A stretch of 64,000 nucleotides of DNA from Halobacillus naozhouensis. GTDB lineage: Bacteria; Bacillota; Bacilli; Bacillales; Halobacillaceae. The stretch covers positions 3,348,001-3,412,000 of the forward strand of contig NZ_CP121671.1 in assembly GCF_029714185.1 (NCBI RefSeq), written 5' to 3'. The notes below the pieces were generated by a model. It saw nothing but the letters and a program-made list of their open reading frames with translations. It was not told the DNA's origin and made no database searches. Numbering within the stretch: the first letter of the stretch is position 1; each line of letters begins with the position of its first letter. Made by a program: the position numbers and the translations under genes. Of the stretch, positions 34,811 to 43,788 are shown piece after piece.

Positions 34811-35886
34811 CAGGCGTTCACCTTTCCTTTCGTGCGTTCAAATGCATCCCAGAGCCCCCATAAATACATAACCCCTAACCCGCGATCATAGAGACCATAG
34901 CCAGGTCTGCACTCTTCCCCCCATATGTGGCGGCCATGATCTGGTCGAGCATAGCCGGTAAAACCGATGTCATGGTAAGCTTTTACAATTCCATTGATAT
35001 CGACAGAACCATCTTCAGTCCGGTGGGAGGTTTCAATAAAATCGCCATTCTCATACGTTTTTACATTTCTTATATGAGCAAAATGAATCCGATCGGCGAA
35101 GGTCCGGACCATGTCAGCAACATCGTTATCTGGATTCGCTCCTAAGGATCCACTGCACAAAGTAAGGCCATTATACGGATCATCGACCAGGTTCAAAAAT
35201 CTCTCCAGTTTTTCTTTACTCGTAATGATGCGTGGTAATCCGAACACAGACCAAGGCGGATCATCTGGATGAATTCCCATTTTGATATCATGCTGTTTAG
35301 CTACAGGAATAACTTTTTCTAGGAAATAGCGGAGATTCTCCCATAAATCTTCCTCTGTCACATCTTTATACTGTTCAAAAAGGTCGGCCAAGTGCTTCAG
35401 GCGTTCCGGTTCCCACCCTGGCATCGTATAGGCGGAGTTCTTGGAAATCGTGTTCACGAGTTCCATAGGATCGATATCCTGCAATTTTTCATTCTTGAAA
35501 AATAAAGCGGTTGAACCATCCTCCATCTCTTCAAAGAGATTCGTCCTCGTCCAGTCGAACACAGGCATAAAATTATAACAGATCACCTTCACACCGACCT
35601 GGGCCAGTTTTTCGATTGTCTTGATATAGTTATCAATATAGTAATCGCGTTTCGGCAGACCGAGCTTGATATCTTCATGGACATTAACACTCTCGACAAC
35701 ATCGATATTCAGACCATAACTCCCAGCCTGTTCTTGTACTTTCTTAATTTTTTCTAGCGGCCATTCCTCTCCTACAGGTACGTCATACAAGGACCAGACG
35801 ACTCCTTCCACTCCAGGAATTTGTTTAATATCCTGCAATGATACCTGGTCATTTTCTTCACCGAACCAGCGCATCGTCATTTTCAT
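34810..35886 (-). CDS. uxuA: D-mannonate dehydratase
   Basis: 358 aa, AAGGAG before ATG 35886. Dehydrates D-mannonate to 2-keto-3-deoxygluconate. The TIM-barrel sugar-acid dehydratase pattern is present: MTMRWFGEENDQVSLQDI, GVEGVVWSLYDVPVGEEW, KVICYNFMPVFDWTRT, KMGIHPDDPPWSVFGLPRI, LTLCSGSLGANPDND, HFAHIRNVK and DHGRHIWGEE with metal-binding His/Asp. Full length. Central gene of the hexuronate operon. Confidence 0.95.
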   Translation of the reverse strand: MKMTMRWFGEENDQVSLQDIKQIPGVEGVVWSLYDVPVGEEWPLEKIKKVQEQAGSYGLNIDVVESVNVHEDIKLGLPKRDYYIDNYIKTIEKLAQVGVKVICYNFMPVFDWTRTNLFEEMEDGSTALFFKNEKLQDIDPMELVNTISKNSAYTMPGWEPERLKHLADLFEQYKDVTEEDLWENLRYFLEKVIPVAKQHDIKMGIHPDDPPWSVFGLPRIITSKEKLERFLNLVDDPYNGLTLCSGSLGANPDNDVADMVRTFADRIHFAHIRNVKTYENGDFIETSHRTEDGSVDINGIVKAYHDIGFTGYARPDHGRHIWGEECRPGYGLYDRGLGVMYLWGLWDAFERTKGKVNA

Positions 35887-35919
35887 AGATTGTCACTCCT
35901 TACGTTCTACTTGGATCAC

Positions 35920-36936
35920 TTATAAGCGGATGATGACCTTCCGAACTTCCGGCGGTGCCTCTTCCATCAGTTGAAAGGCATCTTTTGCTTCACTTAACGG
36001 AAACTGATGGCTGACTAAATCCTTCACATCAAATGCTGAAGAATTGAACAGCTCGATCACCTTAGGAAAACGGTGGGTCTGCAGCCGAGAGCCGCAAATC
36101 GTAAGCTCTTTTTTCGTAATGCCAACTTGAGCGATTTCTGACACTTTTTGATCGAATCCTAACAGAACCACACGGGCGGCCACAGAAGTGACTTCAATCG
36201 CCTGTTCCACGGTTTTCGGAAGTCCGACGGCATCGATAACGACATTCGCTCCCATGCCGGCTGTCCACTTGTCAATCTCGTCTTCGACTACTTGGGTTTG
36301 AGGATGGATGACACAGTCTGCCCCCCAGCCTTTGGCAAATTCCAAACGTTTTTCGTTAAAGTCAGAAATAGCTACATGAGCTCCCGCCTGCTTGGCCATT
36401 TTTAAGCAGCATAACCCGATCGGTCCAGCCCCGATGAGGAAAACATAATCCCCTTCTTGAACTTGGCTACGATAGATTGACTGCGCACCAATCGTAAAAG
36501 GCTCGATCAAAGCAATCTCTTCCCAGTTCAGGGAATCATCCACCCGATGGACCAAATGCTCCGGCATTACCATCACTTCACGACCGCCGCCTTCGCGATG
36601 GACACCGTACACTTCGACATTTTCACAAACATTAGGACGGCCCTGACGGCAGGCGTAGCATTCTCCACAGGCAGTCATCGGTTCTACGACGACTTTGTCC
36701 CCGACTGCCAAATCTGACACGGATTCTCCTGTCTCAATGATTTCTCCTGAGACTTCATGACCGATGATTCTAGGATAGCTGGCAAACGGGTTTTCTCCAT
36801 GGAGGATGTGCATATCCGAACCACAGATCCCCATCGCTTTCATTCGAATTTTAACATCATTAGGTTCACTTAATTCTGGTTCTTCTAATTCAACCACACG
36901 TAAGTTATTGGGCTCTGTTACCTGTATCGCTTTCAT
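35920..36936 (-). CDS. Zinc-dependent alcohol dehydrogenase (sugar-acid/polyol type)
   Basis: 338 aa. MDR family with catalytic zinc site MGICGSDMHILHG and GHEVSGEIIETG, structural zinc Cys cluster CGECYACRQGRPNVC, and nucleotide site VFLIGAGPIGLCCLKMA. Similar to the YjmD-type dehydrogenase found in Bacillus hexuronate operons and to L-galactonate/L-gulonate 5-dehydrogenases. Between dctM and uxuA. Probably oxidises a hexonate to a keto-hexonate entering the same route; substrate inferred. Confidence 0.86.
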   Translation of the reverse strand: MKAIQVTEPNNLRVVELEEPELSEPNDVKIRMKAMGICGSDMHILHGENPFASYPRIIGHEVSGEIIETGESVSDLAVGDKVVVEPMTACGECYACRQGRPNVCENVEVYGVHREGGGREVMVMPEHLVHRVDDSLNWEEIALIEPFTIGAQSIYRSQVQEGDYVFLIGAGPIGLCCLKMAKQAGAHVAISDFNEKRLEFAKGWGADCVIHPQTQVVEDEIDKWTAGMGANVVIDAVGLPKTVEQAIEVTSVAARVVLLGFDQKVSEIAQVGITKKELTICGSRLQTHRFPKVIELFNSSAFDVKDLVSHQFPLSEAKDAFQLMEEAPPEVRKVIIRL

Positions 36937-36956
36937 AGTAAAACACCCTTCTTTAA

Positions 36957-38231
36957 TTATTTAAAAAGACTTGGCAAAAATAGCGTTATTTCCGGTATAA
37001 AACTAACTAGTAATAATACGACTAAGCTGACACCAAGAAATGGTAGTAGTGCTACCGAAGCTCGTCCTATAGATATTTTGCCAATACCAGAAGCTACAAA
37101 TAAACAAACCCCAACTGGTGGTGTTGAAAGTCCAATCATTAAGTTCAATACCATCATGACACCAAAATGAATTGGGTCCATCCCCATTTGTGTTGCAATT
37201 GGTAAAAGTACTGGAAACAAGATAACGATAGCCGCAATGGTTTCAAGGAACATTCCTACGAAAAGTAATAACAAGTTTATTAATAAAATAACAATGATTG
37301 GATTCTCTGATATAGACAATATCACGTCAGCAACAAGCTGAGGTATTCGTTCGCTAACTAAAATCCATCCGAATAAATTCGCAAATCCTACTAATATCAT
37401 TATCCCAGCTGCATCTACCATGGAATTCAGAATTATCTTAGGTATTTCACTTACTTTTAAGTCTCTGTAGATGAAAAGCCCAACAATTAAGGCATAAACA
37501 ACTGCTACAATGGATGCTTCAGTAGGCGTAAAATAGCCACTCAAAATTCCGAATAATATGACTACTGTCATCAATAAGGCCCAGAAGGCTCCCCAGAATG
37601 ACTTAAATATTACTGATATGCTTTGGCGTTCCCCACGTGGATATTTACGTTTCGCTGACATAATATACGTAACAGTCATCAACCCTCCACCAAGTAATAT
37701 CCCAGGAATCACACCCGCTATAAATAAATCCCCTATAGAAACGGTTGCCAAAGTCCCTAATATAATCATAGGCAGTGATGGTGGAATTATAGGACCAATA
37801 GTAGAAGATGATGAAGTTACAGCGACAGAAAAAGGTGCATCATACCCCTCTTTTTTCATGGAGGGAATCATTACTGAACCAATACTGGCCGTATCAGCAA
37901 GGGCTGTACCTGAAATCCCAGCAAAACCCATTGATGCACCAACATTAGCTAAGCCAAGACCGCCACGAATATGGCCTATTACATTATTTGTGAATTTAAT
38001 TATTCTAGCTGTAATTCCTCCTGCATTCATTAAATTCCCTGCTAAAATAAAGCCAGGAATACATAGGAGAACAAATGAGTTAATCCCTTCAAACATTTTT
38101 TGCGGGATAATGTTTAACGGAATATCAGTTAAGAGAAGGTAAATTAATGATGACAAACCCAAGCTAAATGCTATTGGCATACCAACAAAAATCAAAACTA
38201 AAAAGGATATAAACAATATTAACGCCATCAT
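36957..38231 (-). CDS. dctM: TRAP transporter large permease DctM (hexuronate operon)
   Basis: 424 aa with about 12 membrane segments: IPGFILAGNLMNAGGITAR, GTALADTASIGSVMIPSM, IIPPSLPMIILGTLATVS, YFTPTEASIVAVVYAL, MIGLSTPPVGVCLFVASG. Overlaps dctQ by four bases (ATGA), so the two are translated together. Likely cargo is glucuronate/galacturonate or an aldonate, from the enzymes around it. Confidence 0.95.
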   Translation of the reverse strand: MMALILFISFLVLIFVGMPIAFSLGLSSLIYLLLTDIPLNIIPQKMFEGINSFVLLCIPGFILAGNLMNAGGITARIIKFTNNVIGHIRGGLGLANVGASMGFAGISGTALADTASIGSVMIPSMKKEGYDAPFSVAVTSSSSTIGPIIPPSLPMIILGTLATVSIGDLFIAGVIPGILLGGGLMTVTYIMSAKRKYPRGERQSISVIFKSFWGAFWALLMTVVILFGILSGYFTPTEASIVAVVYALIVGLFIYRDLKVSEIPKIILNSMVDAAGIMILVGFANLFGWILVSERIPQLVADVILSISENPIIVILLINLLLLFVGMFLETIAAIVILFPVLLPIATQMGMDPIHFGVMMVLNLMIGLSTPPVGVCLFVASGIGKISIGRASVALLPFLGVSLVVLLLVSFIPEITLFLPSLFK

Positions 38232-38728
38232 AACTCAACACCCTCCTTCTCCTCTTCTGTGTTTTCCGTAAGGCTTTGATATATATTTAAGAAGCTGTAT
38301 ATTGCTAAAAATATAAGAGTAATAACCATACTGAAATATATATAAAACATATCAATTTCGAGTGTTGCAGAAGTCTGACCTTCTCCAAGTTTTGCAAATC
38401 TATATGCATATGTAACTAGCATTGAAGAGAAAACTCCCAGTACTAGATAAATAAATGCATTATAATATTTCTTTACTTTGTTAGGCAGTAACTCAACAAG
38501 TAGATCCACTCTAATATATTCTCTTCTTTTCATGGCTACTGGAGCACCAAAAGCAACGGCATAAATAAAGAAATATCTCGTAAGTTCTTCTGTCCATACA
38601 AAAGTGAACGGTGAGTATCTGCCAAGTATTTGAATAATAACTACGATCATCACACCTGAAAACATAATAACCGTTAACGTTTCCAATAACCCACTAAGAA
38701 CTTTTACTGCTTTCATAAGCAATTTCAC
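38228..38728 (-). CDS. dctQ: TRAP transporter small permease DctQ (hexuronate operon)
   Basis: 166 aa, four membrane segments; family core QILGRYSPFTFVWTEELTRY and GAPVAMKRREYIRVDLLVEL. Coupled to dctM by an ATGA overlap, separated from dctP by a stem-loop. Confidence 0.93.
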   Translation of the reverse strand: MKLLMKAVKVLSGLLETLTVIMFSGVMIVVIIQILGRYSPFTFVWTEELTRYFFIYAVAFGAPVAMKRREYIRVDLLVELLPNKVKKYYNAFIYLVLGVFSSMLVTYAYRFAKLGEGQTSATLEIDMFYIYFSMVITLIFLAIYSFLNIYQSLTENTEEEKEGVEL

Positions 38729-38750
38729 CTCTTTTAAGATGATTAGGGGG

Positions 38751-38774
38751 GGAACATCCCATTTGGGATGTTCC
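38751..38774 (-). other. Intergenic stem-loop between dctP and dctQ
   Basis: GGAACATCCC ATTT GGGATGTTCC is a perfect ten-pair hairpin in the 54-base gap. Without a T run it is more likely an mRNA-processing or stabilising element that keeps dctP expression above dctQM than a full terminator. Confidence 0.7.
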
Positions 38775-38782
38775 TATTTTCT

Positions 38783-39781
38783 CTACTGTGCTATGTTCTG
38801 AATTTTTTCATATAATGCTAATTGTTCTTCAGAAAGACTTTTCTTAACTGCTGGTTTCATAGCTTCTGAAAAAGCCTCCTGATCAACATCAACAAATTTC
38901 ATACCCTCATCCTTCAACATGTTCTTGTATTCGTTTGTTTCTTTTTGATAAAGTTCCATACCGAATTTCTGAGCTTCTTTAGCAGCTTCCCTAACTGCTT
39001 TTTGCATATCTTCATCTAATGAATTGAACTGTTTATTACCAACCACTACATAGATCCAGCTACGAACATGTTGTGTTTTATTTACATAATCCTGTACTTC
39101 ATAAAAACTAGCACTATGAATTAAATCAACTGGATTCTCTTGTCCATCAATCACACCTTGTTGTAAAGCTGTAAATACTTCACTAAAACCCATTACTTGT
39201 GGACGAGCTCCAGCAGCTTCCCATGCATCCATAAATAAAGGAACATTAGGAACCCTCATTTTAAACCCTTCTAAATCAGCAGGTGATTTAATTGGTTTAT
39301 TTGACGTCAGGTTACGTGGGGCTCTTAAATGATAATAAAGTGGAGTAACGCCGACTTTCTCTTTGATTGCGCTTTCAATTCCCTTACCTATCTCACCTTC
39401 TACTACCTTTTTAACGTGCTCTTCATTTTTAAATAAATATGGCACTGCCAGTAGTGCCGCCTCAGGTGCCCAATTTTGCATTGTCTCCCCCGAGATAGTC
39501 ATATCTACTGTCCCAGCCTCAATTCCATTGAGCACTTCTGTCTCAGATCCTAACTGTTCATTTGGATAAATTTCTATCTGCAACTTACCATCTGTCTTTT
39601 CATCAACCAGCTCTGCAAATTTCTCTGCAGTTTTATGCCACATATGGTCTTCGTTAGATAAGTGTGCCAATTTCCATGTAATTGTTTCACTTGAGTTTCC
39701 AGATGCTCCCTCATCACCGCCGCATGCCGCTAATACCAATACCAACATTAATAAAGACAGAAAACTTACTGTTTTTTTCAT
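38783..39781 (-). CDS. dctP: TRAP transporter substrate-binding protein DctP (hexuronate operon)
   Basis: 332 aa, TAGGAGG before ATG 39781. Lipobox LVLAACGG. Motifs: KLAHLSNEDHMWHKTAEKF, YPNEQLGSETEVLNGIEAG, the conserved Arg in GFKMRVPNVPLF, GFSEVFTALQQGVIDGQENP. Captures the acid for the DctQM pair. Confidence 0.95.
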   Translation of the reverse strand: MKKTVSFLSLLMLVLVLAACGGDEGASGNSSETITWKLAHLSNEDHMWHKTAEKFAELVDEKTDGKLQIEIYPNEQLGSETEVLNGIEAGTVDMTISGETMQNWAPEAALLAVPYLFKNEEHVKKVVEGEIGKGIESAIKEKVGVTPLYYHLRAPRNLTSNKPIKSPADLEGFKMRVPNVPLFMDAWEAAGARPQVMGFSEVFTALQQGVIDGQENPVDLIHSASFYEVQDYVNKTQHVRSWIYVVVGNKQFNSLDEDMQKAVREAAKEAQKFGMELYQKETNEYKNMLKDEGMKFVDVDQEAFSEAMKPAVKKSLSEEQLALYEKIQNIAQ

Positions 39782-39834
39782 AATTTAGACCTCCTAGTTA
39801 TCTTTATATTTAAAGGCGAATCACCTTTATGACC

Positions 39835-40848
39835 TTAGCTTGATTTCAAATATTCATAGATGCTCTGAGGAATCGGAATCCCTTCCTTCTTCCGTGCTTC
39901 CTCTTTCCGTTGTTCCGGCTCACCAGGGACCATCACAGAAGAAAACCCTTCTGCTGGCTTGATATCATGCAGTTCATCGATCATTCGGTCGATATTTTTC
40001 AGGAATTCATTTTTATCAATAAACAAACCAGGGTCGATCGTGACGATGGTATGACTCAATTTTCGGTACTGATTGTAATCCCCGTACATCTTCGATATCC
40101 CCGGTCCGAAAGCGGAACCAGTCAATACTCCTGTCAATATATCGACAACCATGGCGAGCCCATACCCTTTCGGCCCACTTACCGGTAATAAATGCTTCAC
40201 CAGGTTCGGGTCCGTCACCGGTTTTCCGTTTTCGTCTACGCCCCAGTTGTCCGGGATCTCACTTCCTGTTTCTCTTGCATGAAGCACTTTTCCGAGTGCA
40301 ACATTACTGGTCGCCATATCCAAAATGATTGGCTTACGTTGACTCGCGGGAAAGCCATAAGCGATCGGATTGGTACCGAAAAAGGCTTCAGCCCCGCCAA
40401 AGGGTACGACCGCACTATCAGTATGTGTCATAATCATACTGATAGTATCTTGTTCGGCTGCTTGTTCAGCATAATAGGACAATGCCCCGCAATGACTGCT
40501 CTTGACGATACCGACAATGCCGATCCCGTTTTCTTTCGAGAGTTTGATCGCTTCTCCCACCGCTTCCTTCGTTACGACATGGCCTAACCCATCGTCCCCG
40601 TCAAAAAGCACTGCCGATGACCCTTTTTTCTCTACCTTGAAGTCGGGTTTCGGGTTCATTCCACCTTTTGATAAGCGCTTGACATAGTGCTCGGTTCTTA
40701 GTACACCATGGCTGCTGACTCCCCTTAAATCGGCATGAACAAGAATATCTGCTACTACTTTTGCATGCCCTTCACTTACTTTCGATTCTATTAATTTACC
40801 AACGACTAGTGATTTAAGTTCTTCTTTTTGAAGTATGATCTCTGACAA
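39835..40848 (-). CDS. Ldh2/malate dehydrogenase family oxidoreductase (YjmC-like)
   Basis: 337 aa; starts with TTG 40848 after AAGGGGAG. NAD(P)-dependent 2-hydroxyacid/2-keto acid reductase of the Ldh2/ureidoglycolate dehydrogenase family: ADLRGVSSHGVLRTEHYV (about residue 32), GIVGIVKSSHCGALSYYAE, FGTNPIAYGFPA, ILDMATSNVALGK, GPKGYGLAMVVDILTG. YjmC-type genes are typical of Bacillus hexuronate operons. The substrate is probably a sugar-derived 2-hydroxy or 2-keto acid. Confidence 0.88.
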   Translation of the reverse strand: MSEIILQKEELKSLVVGKLIESKVSEGHAKVVADILVHADLRGVSSHGVLRTEHYVKRLSKGGMNPKPDFKVEKKGSSAVLFDGDDGLGHVVTKEAVGEAIKLSKENGIGIVGIVKSSHCGALSYYAEQAAEQDTISMIMTHTDSAVVPFGGAEAFFGTNPIAYGFPASQRKPIILDMATSNVALGKVLHARETGSEIPDNWGVDENGKPVTDPNLVKHLLPVSGPKGYGLAMVVDILTGVLTGSAFGPGISKMYGDYNQYRKLSHTIVTIDPGLFIDKNEFLKNIDRMIDELHDIKPAEGFSSVMVPGEPEQRKEEARKKEGIPIPQSIYEYLKSS

Positions 40849-40912
40849 GATGCTCCCCTTCCTCCTTTTTCAAAATGATTGTTTCGTAGATTGATTGATC
40901 AAGTAGTAAGTA

Positions 40913-41869
40913 TTATCGTTCAATGAGTGTTTTTTCACCGAGCTTCTCGAGCACTTCCTCATAATAAGGTAGCCCTTCATTGTCTCCATAGACACTGACA
41001 ACCATCGCACCGATCGTGTTGGCGAACGGAAGAATCCTTTCGGGCTCCCATTTGTTTATCAGTCCATACAGAACACCAGCAACGAAGCCATCGCCAGCTC
41101 CTACCGTGTCTGCAACGGTTTCCAGTTTTACAGGAGGAGCGTCCATGACCCGACTATCACCTTTTTTCCAGACTCTCGAACCATCTTTCCCCAGCTTCAA
41201 GTACAATTGCGATAGATCATAACGCTTCACATGTTCGATAATCTCATTGGTATCACTCGTTCCAAACAATAATTCGGCTTCTTCCAAACCGGTTAACAAG
41301 TAATCCACATCTGGCAGCCACTGCAGCAGTGTCGTACGTGCCTGTTCCTTACTCCACAGCTTCAAACGGATATTCGGATCCATGGAAATCTTCAATTCAT
41401 GTTTTTTGGCTAACGAGATCGCTCTCTCAATAATCTTGATATTTTTCTCCCCGATGGATGGAAATACTCCCGTGATATGGAGAATTTTAGCGCTTTCAAA
41501 ATAATCCTCATTTAATGAGTCCGCAGTCATGGTCGAGGTTGGTGACTGATTACGGTAATAGTTCGTCTTCCCTGTACCGTCCGCCCTGATTTCTTTAAAG
41601 TTGAGCGAAGTCGGGTACCCTTCCATCAATTGCACCTCAGAAACGTCGATGCCCTCTCCACGGGCAAAGTTATAAATGTACCGACCGAACTCATCTTTTC
41701 CTAACCGGCTGATCCAGCCCGTATGAAGACCAAGTCTTGCGCAGCCGATCGCTACATTTAATTCGGCTCCTCCGACCTTCCGCTTGAATGAATCGGAATG
41801 GCGAAGCGGACCAGTAGTTGAAGGATCGAATGTGATCATGGCATCTCCGATGGTAATTACATCATTCAT
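40913..41869 (-). CDS. kdgK: 2-keto-3-deoxygluconate kinase
   Basis: 318 aa, GTAGGGGAT before ATG 41869. PfkB-type sugar kinase: GGAELNVAIGCARLGL (signature 1) and DTVGAGDGFVAGVLYG (signature 2, with catalytic Asp), plus KILHITGVFPS. Phosphorylates KDG from UxuA to KDPG, which Eda cleaves. First gene of the operon, behind a LacI-type operator. Confidence 0.94.
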   Translation of the reverse strand: MNDVITIGDAMITFDPSTTGPLRHSDSFKRKVGGAELNVAIGCARLGLHTGWISRLGKDEFGRYIYNFARGEGIDVSEVQLMEGYPTSLNFKEIRADGTGKTNYYRNQSPTSTMTADSLNEDYFESAKILHITGVFPSIGEKNIKIIERAISLAKKHELKISMDPNIRLKLWSKEQARTTLLQWLPDVDYLLTGLEEAELLFGTSDTNEIIEHVKRYDLSQLYLKLGKDGSRVWKKGDSRVMDAPPVKLETVADTVGAGDGFVAGVLYGLINKWEPERILPFANTIGAMVVSVYGDNEGLPYYEEVLEKLGEKTLIER

Positions 41870-42019
41870 GACTTATCCCCTACTTCCTAATCGAATTTCA
41901 AGTACTATTCATTTGTATAAAGTTCATCAGAGAAAGAACCGCTACATCCCTTGATAATTAAAGTGATTCTTAAAGTATTTCTTGTTAACTTTTCTTTTTC
42001 TTGGAAAGAAGTTAGATCT

Positions 42020-42061
42020 ACTAAACCGATTCACTAAATCGGTTCATTAAATCGGTTTAGT
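42020..42061 (-). promoter_or_regulatory. LacI-type operator with three half sites upstream of kdgK
   Basis: The 12-base arms ACTAAACCGATT (42020-42031) and AATCGGTTTAGT (42050-42061) form a perfect dyad; a third half site AAATCGGTT lies between them (42036-42044). A possible -10, GATAAAAT, is just upstream on the minus strand. It is about 150 bases before kdgK. Confidence 0.72.
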
Positions 42062-42099
42062 GAGATTTTATCATAATGAAGGCGTTTTTAAAACTGAAT

Positions 42100-42530
42100 T
42101 TTTAGATTTTTTTCAAAGTTGTGATTGTTTTTCTGGAAACGCTTAAATGATTTTTCCTTTAGACCCCGAGCGAAGTGCGTTCCCAAAAGGGAATTATTTT
42201 TCCCTTTTGCTACGGAGAATCTCAAAACACACATAAAACACCGTCAATACATAATGGAATACCGTAGCGAAAGCGTTGGCTATGCCGTGAAAGGTGTTTT
42301 CATTTTCTTAGCTTACAGCAGGAAAGGTTAGGCGTAGGCCTGCTGCCGAATTCTTGTATCCAATTTTGACCTTCGACTCGTTCGGTATAGCCAAAGGCAA
42401 ACAGGACAGGAACCTAAGGAATGTAGGCGTTAGCCGTACAGGCCGTGGTTATCGATCTGTTTAGTACCGAAGCGACACGTAGGGAATGAGGAAAAACGTA
42501 CTTTGTTTTCGATTATCCTTAATAAAGATA
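42100..42530. other. Noncoding region with several hairpins, identity unknown
   Basis: No credible gene lies in this stretch. It contains a ten-pair hairpin CAAAAGGGAA/TTCCCTTTTG (42184-42209), the pair AAAACACC (42235-42242) and GGTGTTTT (42293-42300) enclosing further GC-rich pairs, and CAGCAGG (42316-42322) with CCTGCTG (42339-42345). Recurrent words such as GTAGGC, GCCGT and GCGAAAGCG give it the look of a structured RNA or a decayed mobile element. I cannot match it to a known RNA family. Confidence 0.35.
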
Positions 42531-42703
42531 ATTAGAAATCTGGGAAGGTTTAAAGTTAGCCTATAATAACTGATTTAGAGGGAAAATCGTACTTTTGAAA
42601 AAGGATTAATCAAAAATCCATACTATTCGCTCGGATGGGCATATTTTATTGAACATCCACTCGATAGACCAACATATATTCAATTCGTTTACCTTGAGAA
42701 ATG

Positions 42704-42741
42704 ACAAAACACAAACGTAAACATTTACGTTTGTGTTTTGT
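42704..42741. repeat. Perfect inverted repeat, 18-base arms
   Basis: ACAAAACACAAACGTAAA (42704-42721) and its exact complement (42724-42741) are separated by only two bases. Flanking ATGAC (42701-42705) and GTCAT (42747-42751) extend the symmetry. It is probably a cruciform or transcript-end hairpin, or the remnant of a mobile element end. Confidence 0.7.
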
Positions 42742-42919
42742 AGAATGTCATGTGCCCACGTGACCGTGTACGACGGTTCTACTATGCTGAACAAATGGAT
42801 ATAAAGTTGAGATAGAAACATTAGTAATCATGAATAAAAAGATGATGTTATCGTTTCTATTTAAAGAGACTTCCATAATTACAAATGTCTAAGGGAGGGT
42901 ATGGAGATATGGACGTGTA

Positions 42920-43393
42920 CTATTTAATTTTTTGTTTTTCTTTTACTCCATAGACTAATTTATCCATTTCAATCCACGAATCTTCTAATTTCTTTATTTG
43001 ATTTTTTAATTGACGGTTATCCTCTTGTAATCGCTCAATCTCCTCTTCTAGCTTTTTCCGTCCTTGATGTTCATATTTTTCCTTTTTCATTTCCTTTAAA
43101 AAGGATATAGCTTCATCAAAAGATATGAGCGTTTCTTCGGCTGGATTAGTTGCTACGAACACTGCACGTTTCCCTTCTCTATCTTGTTTCGCTTCTTTAA
43201 TTTTTTCTTGGTATTCTTGCCGTACGGTTGCATTCCATCTAAATCCACATGCTGATGGCGTCCTATTTAAACGTTGTCCAACTTCTTGAAAGGCTGACAG
43301 TTGTGTATTTCCTTCCCGAACATACCTTAGTACGGTGTCTGCTAACAGAAGATCCTCATCCTTGTTCCAGGCGGCTTTTCTAGGGGTGTCCAT
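42920..43393 (-). CDS. RsfA family transcriptional regulator
   Basis: ATG 43393 is chosen for its TAGGAGTG ribosome site; the frame to 43450 adds an unlikely leader. 157 aa. A Myb/SANT-like DNA-binding half (AAWNKDEDLLLADTVLRYVR, TQLSAFQEVGQRLNRTPSAC, GFRWNATVRQEYQEK) matches RsfA, the prespore regulator under sigma-F in Bacillus. A C-terminal coiled coil (EEEIERLQEDNRQLKNQIKK) suggests dimerisation. This gene is a good marker of a spore former. Confidence 0.88.
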   Translation of the reverse strand: MDTPRKAAWNKDEDLLLADTVLRYVREGNTQLSAFQEVGQRLNRTPSACGFRWNATVRQEYQEKIKEAKQDREGKRAVFVATNPAEETLISFDEAISFLKEMKKEKYEHQGRKKLEEEIERLQEDNRQLKNQIKKLEDSWIEMDKLVYGVKEKQKIK

Positions 43394-43544
43394 ATTATCA
43401 CTCCTATATCGTTTACTAAATAATATGCATGGGGCTATGAATATAGACACCTATTAGTCTCTTCGCACTCCCCCTTGATAAGATGAAATCTTTAGACATC
43501 TGAAGGATGAAGTCCCCGCGATCGTTTACGTACAACATGTGCTC

Positions 43545-43712
43545 TTAATCCATTTCCCTGGAGTGAGTGACCTGTTGATCTTCTTTTTCCTTATCCGAAC
43601 TTGAACTGGTCGATTCGCTATGATCACCACTACTGCACCCTGATAAGAGTAATACGGATAACAACAGAAATGGGGCACCTTTTATACTCTTGATGTGGTC
43701 ACTAGATATCAC
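43545..43712 (-). CDS. Small putative lipoprotein, 55 aa
   Basis: A GTG start at 43712 follows AAAGGAGAG at good spacing. The product has a short basic N-terminus, the hydrophobic FLLLSVLLLSGC with a lipobox, then a polar SSGDHSESTSSSSDKEKEDQQ tail. It is a lipid-anchored acidic peptide of unknown function. It lies between rsfA and the decayed lipoprotein gene, possibly translated from the same transcript as the latter. Confidence 0.5.
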   Translation of the reverse strand: MISSDHIKSIKGAPFLLLSVLLLSGCSSGDHSESTSSSSDKEKEDQQVTHSREMD

Positions 43713-43788
43713 GAAATCTCTCCTTTTTTGAAATCCATTTTAAAAATAAACCACACATTAATGAGTTTGATGATTGTTCTCCGTTTGA

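Noticed and set aside
34447..34871. Overlapping plus-strand frames of 106 and 117 codons
   Set aside because: They lie opposite the SDR gene, are low-complexity Ser/Pro/His-rich, and have no ribosome site.
37558..38142. 194-codon plus-strand frame
   Set aside because: Antisense shadow of the DctM membrane protein.
42134..42147. TGGAAACGCTTAAA as a cre site for kdgK
   Set aside because: Two mismatches to the consensus and about 265 bases from the start codon; not strong enough.
42606..42821. 71-codon minus-strand frame
   Set aside because: It runs through the 38-base palindrome and has no convincing ribosome site or domain.
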